Shown here piece after piece: positions 1 through 4,631 of a DNA stretch of 5,315 nt. The notes beneath the pieces are model-generated. The model saw only the letters and a program-made list of their open reading frames with translations. It did no database searches and had not been told where the DNA came from. Numbering within the stretch: position 1 is the first letter of the stretch; every line of letters starts with the position of its first letter. The position numbers and the translations under genes were made by a program. This DNA comes from Candidatus Nanopelagicales bacterium (lineage in GTDB: Bacteria > Actinomycetota > Actinomycetes > S36-B12 > UBA10799), in the NCBI GenBank assembly GCA_030699055.1, contig JAUYKX010000347.1:1-5315 (forward strand), read 5' to 3'.

Positions 1-123
1 CCCGAGAAATCGCGGGTATCCGATGTCCTGCTGAGCGAGCATCTCGGCATTCAGGGTCAGGAACTCCTGGAGATACGTGGTCCCGGTCTTGGCCATTCCC
101 ACATGAATCACCGCACAGACCAT
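1..123 (-). CDS. Sulfotransferase-like protein, N-terminal 41 codons (ST-A, cut by window edge)
   Basis: The gene reads leftwards from an ATG at 123 and leaves the window at base 1, so only the amino terminus is visible. Residues 7-17 carry the 5'-phosphosulfate-binding loop (HVGMAKTGTTY) near the N-terminus, which in this family binds the 5' side of the PAPS donor. The visible part is nearly identical to ST-B (250-1320). It differs at residue 2 (V for A), residue 11 (A for E, inside the loop) and residue 20 (E for K). The start matches ST-B: a TANNNT hexamer lies six bases upstream and no Shine-Dalgarno sequence is near. The frame is open to the edge, but whether the rest is intact cannot be seen. 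It would transfer sulfate to an acceptor, probably a glycan; the acceptor is inferred only from the neighbouring glycosyltransferases. Confidence 0.8.
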   Translation of the reverse strand, partial: MVCAVIHVGMAKTGTTYLQEFLTLNAEMLAQQDIGYPRFLG

Positions 124-129
124 CGGATC

Positions 130-135
130 AGTGTA
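130..135 (-). promoter_or_regulatory. -10-like hexamer TACACT for ST-A, leaderless arrangement
   Basis: On the minus strand TACACT is followed by six bases and then the ATG at 123. It matches the actinobacterial TANNNT -10 pattern at the distance expected if the transcript begins at the start codon. No Shine-Dalgarno-like sequence lies 5-10 bases before the ATG. The site is identical to the ST-B copy at 1327-1332. No convincing -35 is visible. Confidence 0.5.
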
Positions 136-145
136 GGTCGCGGAA

Positions 146-151
146 TACCCT
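146..151 (+). promoter_or_regulatory. -10-like hexamer TACCCT of the duplicated GT2 promoter
   Basis: TACCCT is followed by six bases and then the GTG at 158, as in the intact copy at 1343-1348. The hexamer and spacer are unchanged; the one intergenic mismatch (base 144) lies two bases before the hexamer. If active, this promoter would transcribe the truncated stub and run on antisense into the 3' end of ST-B. Confidence 0.45.
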
Positions 152-157
152 CGCCCG

Positions 158-253
158 GTGGCAAAAGGCGCGCGAGTGGCGACCGCGCTGGTCAACTCCG
201 GGCAGATCCACATGCCCTCTGCCACCACGGCCCACTGTGAATTGCCGGGTTAG
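158..253 (+). pseudogene. Truncated 5' stub of the GT2 glycosyltransferase gene
   Basis: GTG at 158 opens a 31-codon frame ending in TAG at 251-253. The first 16 codons correspond to the start of the intact GT2 gene at 1355, with V10A and F14S changes in the first beta-strand region. After codon 16 the sequence becomes unrelated, and the next 15 codons do not resemble a glycosyltransferase. All catalytic motifs are missing, so it cannot be an enzyme. It is best read as the broken edge of the tandem duplication. Its end overlaps the 3' end of the converging ST-B gene by four bases. A short peptide could still be made, because the promoter-like sequence and start codon are preserved, but nothing suggests selection for the peptide. 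Confidence 0.8.
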
Positions 254-1320
254 TGCTTGCGCCATGGGATGAACTGATGTCCTTTCCTGAGGACAGATCG
301 TTTTTGTGGTGTCGATGGCGCTGATGAACGGGTGGCGAGCGTCAGTAGTTCGGCTACTTGATCGGGGTTGGTCGCGGGTTGCTCGGTCGGATGGCCGGTG
401 GGTTCCTGGTTGAGCCAGGTTTGCCATGAACCGTTCGGGTCGTCCAGGGTTTCGACGAGTTTGCGGTTGGCGGCGTCGAAGTGTTGTCGGATCTCGCGGG
501 TGAGTTCAATGGGGAAGGACCAGTTGGGTCCGTCGGCTCGGGCGGTGACGATCTGGGTGCGTTGGCGGCGTTGCGGTCCGGTCGGTTGTCTGCCGTCTCG
601 TTGGTCGGCGAGGTTGGCCAGTCGAAGTGCTTCGACGGCGTTGGCGGTGAGCCGGAGGTTGGCGTCGGCGGTCGGGCGGCGCCATGGGTAGTCGGTGGGC
701 AGGGACACGGTTTGCAGGAAGTCGTCGATGAGGTCGGTCTGTCGGTAGGGCGACTCGAGATATGGCCGAATCGCGACATTGGCCGAACCGAATGCCTGCC
801 GCCAGCGGTTGACGACTGCGGTCAGGTCGAAGTAGGGGCCGGTCAGGTCGGCGAATCCCCATTCCCGTGGGCCTCCGGTGCGCACATAGGTGGAGTAGGC
901 ACTCGGCGCGGTGAAGTCCTGGCGTCGCAGGTACATGACCACCTGGAATCGGTTGAACCAGGTACACATCCATTGGTGGAATCGGTCGACTGAGTTGTTG
1001 TCCCGCAGTCTGGATGACAGGTATTCGCTGGTGAATATCCATTGATCGTGGTGGGCGGTGTTGATGGCCCGGGTCATGGACGTGGACAGTTCGGTCCGGT
1101 GCTGAACGAGTGCTTCATCCGTGATGATCCCGAGTCGGCGGCGGAGTTTGCCGTCGTGTGCGCCAAACCCGATCACGATCTTCGTATGGTTGGTTTGCCC
1201 GAGAAATCGCGGGTATCCGATGTCCTGCTGAGCGAGCATCTCGGCATTCAGGGTCAGGAACTTCTGGAGATACGTGGTCCCCGTCTTCTCCATTCCCACA
1301 TGAATCACCGCACAGGCCAT
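250..1320 (-). CDS. Sulfotransferase family protein (ST-B), 356 aa
   Basis: Predicted cytosolic PAPS-dependent sulfotransferase, transferring sulfate from PAPS to an acceptor hydroxyl or amine. The 5'-phosphosulfate-binding loop is at residues 7-17 (HVGMEKTGTTY). The probable 3'-phosphate-binding segment is at 127-146, with R132/R133 and S140/S143 as candidate contacts in the expected strand-then-helix setting. Residues 163-205 and 221-236 match the usual later helices of bacterial KTGTT-type sulfotransferases. The last 50 or so residues are Pro/Thr-rich and end in a basic tail, and look like a poorly conserved extension. No signal peptide or membrane segment is seen. The frame stays open upstream to 1512, but ATG 1320 is chosen because it puts the PAPS loop next to the N-terminus, matches the duplicated boundary and sits six bases after a TANNNT hexamer. 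It diverges from the GT2 gene, which suggests a sulfated surface glycan as acceptor. The acceptor is inference. Confidence 0.85.
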   Translation of the reverse strand: MACAVIHVGMEKTGTTYLQKFLTLNAEMLAQQDIGYPRFLGQTNHTKIVIGFGAHDGKLRRRLGIITDEALVQHRTELSTSMTRAINTAHHDQWIFTSEYLSSRLRDNNSVDRFHQWMCTWFNRFQVVMYLRRQDFTAPSAYSTYVRTGGPREWGFADLTGPYFDLTAVVNRWRQAFGSANVAIRPYLESPYRQTDLIDDFLQTVSLPTDYPWRRPTADANLRLTANAVEALRLANLADQRDGRQPTGPQRRQRTQIVTARADGPNWSFPIELTREIRQHFDAANRKLVETLDDPNGSWQTWLNQEPTGHPTEQPATNPDQVAELLTLATRSSAPSTPQKRSVLRKGHQFIPWRKH

Positions 1321-1326
1321 CGGATC

Positions 1327-1332
1327 AGTGTA
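1327..1332 (-). promoter_or_regulatory. -10-like hexamer TACACT for ST-B, leaderless arrangement
   Basis: On the minus strand TACACT lies six bases before the ATG at 1320, a spacing that would put the transcript start at or beside the start codon. No Shine-Dalgarno sequence is present in the 34-bp intergenic region at a usable distance. A -35 about 17 bases upstream would fall on the GT2 start codon (about 1350-1355), and it has no consensus match. Confidence 0.55.
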
Positions 1333-1342
1333 GGTCGCGGTA

Positions 1343-1348
1343 TACCCT
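1343..1348 (+). promoter_or_regulatory. -10-like hexamer TACCCT for GT2, leaderless arrangement
   Basis: TACCCT lies six bases before the GTG at 1355, mirroring the minus-strand hexamer at 1327-1332. Only 10 bp separate the two hexamers, so two RNA polymerases could not bind at once. The GTG has no Shine-Dalgarno sequence, and an in-frame stop (TAG 1331-1333) just upstream rules out a longer protein. A -35 about 17 bases upstream would overlap the ST-B start codon. Confidence 0.55.
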
Positions 1349-1354
1349 CGCCCG

Positions 1355-2290
1355 GTGGCAAAAGGCGCGCGAGTGGCGACCGTGCTGGTCAACTTCGGGC
1401 AGCCGGATGACACGGTTTCGGCCGTCGAGGCCGTCCAGTCCGGCGAATACCTGGACAACACCGTGGTCGTGGTCGACAACGACCCGGAAGCTGAAGTCGG
1501 CAGCCCGCTCAACCTGCGGTTGGATGCGACCGTCTCCTACCTGCCCCTGGGGCGCAATGCGGGATACGCGGCCGGGAACAACGCCGGAATCCGGTTGGCC
1601 AAGGATCTCCATGACGTCGAGTTCGCCTGGGTGTTGAATCCGGACACGATCCCGGAACCCCGGGCCTTGGCCGGGCTGGTGGAGGCCGCGGAACAGTGCC
1701 CTGACGCGGCCTTGATCGGATCGCGATTGGTCGACGGCACTGGTCGCACGATTTACAACGGCGCATCGGTCGACCCCGTCTCGGGCCAGACTCGGCACCT
1801 GGACATTGGACGCCCGCTGCGCGGCTTGAGTCAGCGGGAGCCGTTCGATACCGATTACGCCAATGGGGCCTCAATGCTGGTTCGGCTCGCCCTGGTCCCG
1901 ATCGTGGGGTTGATTCCGGAGGACTATTTCCTGTACTTCGAGGAAACCGACTACGCCATGCGCTGCCAGTCGCTGGGTTTCCGGGTGGTCGTGGCACCCG
2001 AATCGATCGTCCGCCACGACCGCCGCTCATGGGGTCAACTGCCGACCAGCACGTATGTGTACTACATGGTGCGAAATCGGGAGATCTTTTCCCAGCGGTG
2101 GGGGTTCGACGAAGGCGGCGCGCACCGGGCGGCGACGGATTTTTTCGTTTCGGGCTGGCGGGAGAAGATCGCCGGGTTCCGGCCGGAACTCGTGCCGGTG
2201 TTTGATGGCCTCGTAGCTCGGGCCATCGCCGACGGTGAGGGCGGGGTCACCGGATTCAGCGAGGTTCCGACCGCCATGAGGTTGGCATGA
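1355..2290 (+). CDS. Family 2 glycosyltransferase (rhamnosyltransferase/WbbL-like), 311 aa
   Basis: A GT-A-fold glycosyltransferase, expected to act at the cytoplasmic face of the membrane and move a sugar from a nucleotide-sugar donor to a lipid-linked or growing glycan. The N-terminal nucleotide-binding strand is at residues 7-14 (VATVLVNF), followed by VVVDN at 38-42, NAGYAAGNN at 68-76 and LNPDT at 94-98, the metal-binding DxD-equivalent of this clade. GASMLVR is at 171-177, the acidic catalytic segment EDYFLYFEETDY at 189-200, and YYMVRNRE at 236-243. This order is typical of the WbbL-like rhamnosyltransferase group, and about 300 residues is the usual length. No membrane segment is evident. 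GTG 1355 is the first possible start after an in-frame stop and fits the leaderless promoter; GTG 1373 (residue 7) is an alternative. The gene is translationally coupled to the next one by ATGA. The sugar transferred cannot be told. Confidence 0.92.
   Translation: MAKGARVATVLVNFGQPDDTVSAVEAVQSGEYLDNTVVVVDNDPEAEVGSPLNLRLDATVSYLPLGRNAGYAAGNNAGIRLAKDLHDVEFAWVLNPDTIPEPRALAGLVEAAEQCPDAALIGSRLVDGTGRTIYNGASVDPVSGQTRHLDIGRPLRGLSQREPFDTDYANGASMLVRLALVPIVGLIPEDYFLYFEETDYAMRCQSLGFRVVVAPESIVRHDRRSWGQLPTSTYVYYMVRNREIFSQRWGFDEGGAHRAATDFFVSGWREKIAGFRPELVPVFDGLVARAIADGEGGVTGFSEVPTAMRLA
2278..2290 (+). promoter_or_regulatory. Shine-Dalgarno-like GAGG and ATGA start/stop overlap
   Basis: GAGG at 2278-2281 lies five bases before ATG 2287 and inside the end of the GT2 coding region. 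The ATG overlaps the GT2 stop codon (TGA 2288-2290). This is a classic coupling arrangement and supports both the 2287 start and co-transcription of the two glycosyltransferase genes. Confidence 0.65.
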
Positions 2291-4620
2291 CCCGGCCGGG
2301 ACAACCGGGCCGTCTCCCGTCTGAGGAGGAACGCCGACTGCGGCGTATCCAGGCGGAATTGGAGGCCGAGCGCGGAGGGCAGCGAGTGGACGTGTCGGAT
2401 GTCACCACCAGGCTCAAACGGGTCGTCACCCGCAATCCCCGGCTGGCTCAAATGGCGCTGGCGACCATTCGTCGCGTTCAGAAATACGAGGCTCGATCAC
2501 AGCACGCGGCATTCGCCCGTCGGCGTCGAAGGATGGCGCCGGCTTTGGCCAGTCCTGATGAGTCGCCGCTGACCGGGGAATATCGATCCCTGATCGAGGA
2601 AGTGGATGCGGTGGATCCCGATTCATCGCGGAATCTGGCCTTCTGCGTTTCTTCGCGAGATGCGGACAGCGGGCGGGGTGACTTGTACGTGGCGGCCGGA
2701 TTGGCTCGGTCTTTGCGAAAAATGGGATGGCGCACGTCGATGTTCGGCCCCTCGTCGTGGGACCTGATCCCGGACGGGATGGATGTCGTCGTGGCGATGG
2801 TGCCCTCGGTGGAGCCTCAGCGGCTCCCGCCCGGGGCGCTTCGGGTGGCGTGGGCTCGTAGCTTCCTCGACCAATGGCTTTCCGGTGATCAGGTGTCCGA
2901 CTGGGACACCTGGTTGGCCGTGAGCGACGTGATGGCCGGTCAACTGCGAGAGCAGGTGCCCGTTCCCGTCGGCGTGTTGCCGATCGGCGTTGACCCCGAG
3001 TTGTTCGCCCTTTCCGACGACATGCACCGGCGCACCGGGGTGGTGTCGACCACCAACGATTTCGGCAGTGGCCGGCAGTTGCTTCGCTTCCTGGAACAGG
3101 CCGGACCGCCCAAGTCGTTGGTGCTCTACGGCAATCGGCGGCGACGAAGTCGTCGTACGAGGCGCCTGCGCCGTTGCGAAGCCGGACCCGTCAGCTACTT
3201 CGCCATTCCGGCCATCTACGGCACGGCCGCGGTCGTGCTGGACGATCAACTACCCGGAGCCCGCGCGGTCGGCAGCCTGAACTCACGTATCTATGAGGCG
3301 CTGGCGGCAGGATCCCTGCCCATCACCAACTCCGCTCTGGCTCTGGAAGGGGTGGGCCTGACGGGCGTGCCGGTGTATCGCGATCCGGCCGAGTTGGCCC
3401 GACAGATCGAGACGCACCAGGACTTCGGCCCCCGGACCGCTGGACTCGTCAACAAGTTGCGCCAGGTCGTCTTGACTCAACATACGTTCGACCATCGCGC
3501 CCGGTCATTCACCGAGTTCATCGACTCGATCCCCGGGCCCCGCCGAGAGAAGATCACCCTGGGTTTCTTCCCCGACTACCGGGAGGAGAACCACTACCAG
3601 TCGATGTTGTTCGAAGAGGCCCGAGCAGCTGGTGTATCGATCAGAGCCATGGAGAACCCGATTTGGGATTCGCCAAACGACATGCCCGGATCGACCCGCA
3701 TCTGGAACATCCATTGGACGGTGCCGTTATTCGCCGGGGTCGACAGCGACCAACAGGCCAGGCGGCGAGTGGCCAACCTGGTGGACCGGCTCAAGCTGTT
3801 CAAGGCGGCCGGGGGCATCGTGGTCTGGACCGTTCACAACCGTGAGCCGCACGAAAACCGGTTCCCCGAGGCCGAGCGGGAGCTGCAAGAGGCCCTGGCC
3901 GCGTTGTCCGATCACGTACACGTCATGTGTCTGCGAGCGGCGAGCGAACTACCAGCCCTCGCCGGGGTCGAGCCCGGACGCATCCTCGTCATCCCGCACA
4001 GCAGTTACGTCGGCTGGTATCCGGATGTGATCTCCCAGGCCGCCGCCAGGCGACGCCTTGGGTTGGGGGCGAACGAACCCGTGGTGGGGCTGATCGGCGG
4101 CGTGCGACCGTACAAGGGCATCGACCGGCTGATGGCCGCACTGGATCGGCCCGAGGTGGCGGCCACCGGTCTGCGGGCGATCGTGGCCGGGAAGCCATCG
4201 GTGCATCCGGATGCTGTGGCTCTGTGCAAGCGAATCAAGGCGCATTCGCGGGTGTCCTCGCACCTGGCTTTTGTCGACGACACAGAACTGCAGGTTTACA
4301 TGAAGGCGGCGGACGTGATCGTTCTGCCGTATCGGCAGACGCTTAACTCCGGCGCTCTGCTGGCGGCCCTGTCGTTTGCCCGGCCGGTTATTGCTCCTCG
4401 ATCGGGCTGCCTGGCGGAGGCGCTGGACGACGAGTTTTCCATCGGTTTCGAAATCGACGATGACGAATCGCTCGCTGCCGCTCTCGCCCGCGTTGAATCC
4501 ATGCGGACCCCACGTGCCCGCGCCGCCGCTCGTCGAGCGGCCGAGTCGAACCTCAGCAGCGACATGTCCCGCCGGTTCTTCCAGGCGGTCGTGCCCGTTC
4601 GCCCGGAGGCCGCGCCTTAG
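2287..4620 (+). CDS. Two-domain glycosyltransferase (fused GT-B/GT4-like domains), 777 aa
   Basis: The protein looks like two GT-B glycosyltransferases in one chain, about twice the usual 350-420 residues of GT4 enzymes. Residues 1-110 are highly charged, helical and rich in Arg and Glu. Domain 1 (about 113-410) has IGVDPELF at 233-240, the linker motif seen in GT4 proteins. It also has GSLNSRIYEALAAGSLPITN from 329, typical of the CgeB-like Glyco_trans_1_2 donor domain. Domain 2 (about 420-770) opens with a new strand (KITLGFFPDY from 422). It then has TVHNREPHE at 515-523, IPHSSYVGWYP at 569-579, the phosphate-binding R607/K610 in GGVRPYKGID, and YRQTLNSGALLAAL from 682 in place of the usual GT4 EX7E segment. 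No transmembrane helix is seen. It probably adds two sugars, or one domain is catalytic and the other structural. Residues 284-299 are anomalously arginine-rich (see 3135-3183). It shares an operon with GT2. Confidence 0.87.
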   Translation: MTRPGQPGRLPSEEERRLRRIQAELEAERGGQRVDVSDVTTRLKRVVTRNPRLAQMALATIRRVQKYEARSQHAAFARRRRRMAPALASPDESPLTGEYRSLIEEVDAVDPDSSRNLAFCVSSRDADSGRGDLYVAAGLARSLRKMGWRTSMFGPSSWDLIPDGMDVVVAMVPSVEPQRLPPGALRVAWARSFLDQWLSGDQVSDWDTWLAVSDVMAGQLREQVPVPVGVLPIGVDPELFALSDDMHRRTGVVSTTNDFGSGRQLLRFLEQAGPPKSLVLYGNRRRRSRRTRRLRRCEAGPVSYFAIPAIYGTAAVVLDDQLPGARAVGSLNSRIYEALAAGSLPITNSALALEGVGLTGVPVYRDPAELARQIETHQDFGPRTAGLVNKLRQVVLTQHTFDHRARSFTEFIDSIPGPRREKITLGFFPDYREENHYQSMLFEEARAAGVSIRAMENPIWDSPNDMPGSTRIWNIHWTVPLFAGVDSDQQARRRVANLVDRLKLFKAAGGIVVWTVHNREPHENRFPEAERELQEALAALSDHVHVMCLRAASELPALAGVEPGRILVIPHSSYVGWYPDVISQAAARRRLGLGANEPVVGLIGGVRPYKGIDRLMAALDRPEVAATGLRAIVAGKPSVHPDAVALCKRIKAHSRVSSHLAFVDDTELQVYMKAADVIVLPYRQTLNSGALLAALSFARPVIAPRSGCLAEALDDEFSIGFEIDDDESLAAALARVESMRTPRARAAARRAAESNLSSDMSRRFFQAVVPVRPEAAP
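3135..3183 (+). other. Suspected compensated double frameshift inside the double GT
   Basis: In frame, codons 284-296 encode 10 arginines in 13 residues, placed between strand LVLYGN (to 283) and GPVSYFAIPAIYG (from 300), where GT-B proteins of this type normally have a mixed loop. The +1 frame from 3137 reads GGDEVVVRGACAVAKP, which is a more ordinary protein segment. Its third positions are G/C in 12 of 16 codons, against 9 of 17 for the used frame. Dropping the T at 3135 gives YGNGGDE directly; adding one base near 3180-3183 restores GPVSYF. This may be a real pair of compensating indels or sequencing errors. Confidence 0.55.
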
Positions 4621-4623
4621 ACT
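4618..4623 (+). promoter_or_regulatory. Possible -10-like TAGACT overlapping the preceding stop codon
   Basis: TAGACT includes the TAG stop of the double glycosyltransferase and lies eight bases before the ATG at 4632. It fits TANNNT, and the start has no clear Shine-Dalgarno sequence (only a GGCGG stretch). A separate leaderless transcript is possible, but the hexamer is weakly specific and the 11-bp gap equally allows readthrough from the upstream genes. Confidence 0.25.
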
Positions 4624-4631
4624 CCGGCGGC

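Larger units (their letters stand above)
1..205. repeat. Direct repeat, left copy (partner 1198-1402)
   Basis: This 205-bp segment matches 1198-1402 at an offset of 1197 bp, with mismatches at 66, 85, 91, 92, 119, 144, 186 and 198 (197 of 205 identical). It holds the 5' end of ST-A, the 34-bp intergenic promoter region and the first 16 codons of a GT2 gene. The repeat begins at the window edge, so its true left limit is not visible. Similarity stops sharply after base 205, in the middle of the GT2 reading frame. The arrangement fits one tandem duplication of a sulfotransferase gene plus its divergent promoter. No inverted repeats or transposase are seen at the junction. Confidence 0.95.
1198..1402. 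repeat. Direct repeat, right copy (partner 1-205)
   Basis: This is the second copy of the 205-bp repeat. It holds the first 41 codons of ST-B, the 34-bp divergent intergenic region and the first 16 codons of the intact GT2 gene. Because GT2 runs on intact here, this copy most likely keeps the ancestral gene junction, and the left copy is the duplicated one with the broken end. Confidence 0.95.

Noticed and set aside
198..253. Transposon or insertion-sequence origin of the duplication
   Set aside because: No transposase fragment, terminal inverted repeats or target-site duplication is visible at the 205/206 junction. Simple tandem duplication explains the layout.
481..1042. Long overlapping open frames on both strands (for example 481-993 plus and 506-1042 minus)
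   Set aside because: They are shadows of ST-B in GC-rich DNA. Their translations are low-complexity, rich in Arg, Pro and Gly, and have no recognisable motif.
1339..1346. Perfect palindrome GGTATACC between the two divergent starts, as an operator or shared -10
   Set aside because: The left copy reads GGAATACC, so the symmetry is not conserved, whereas both TANNNT hexamers are. Eight bases is also short for a real operator.
1321..1512. Longer sulfotransferase reading starting at 1512 on the minus strand
   Set aside because: The extra 64 residues are antisense to the start of the GT2 gene, show no domain, and would hide the promoter pair. The PAPS loop normally lies near the N-terminus, which fits ATG 1320.
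3131..3186. Programmed ribosomal frameshift in the double glycosyltransferase
   Set aside because: The main frame stays open through the region and no slippery heptamer is visible. Two opposite shifts would be needed, so ancient indels or sequence errors are simpler.
4296..4565. Antisense open frame of 89 codons opposite the double glycosyltransferase
   Set aside because: It is composed mainly of Ala, Arg and Ser, has no ribosome binding site, and overlaps a well-supported domain on the other strand.
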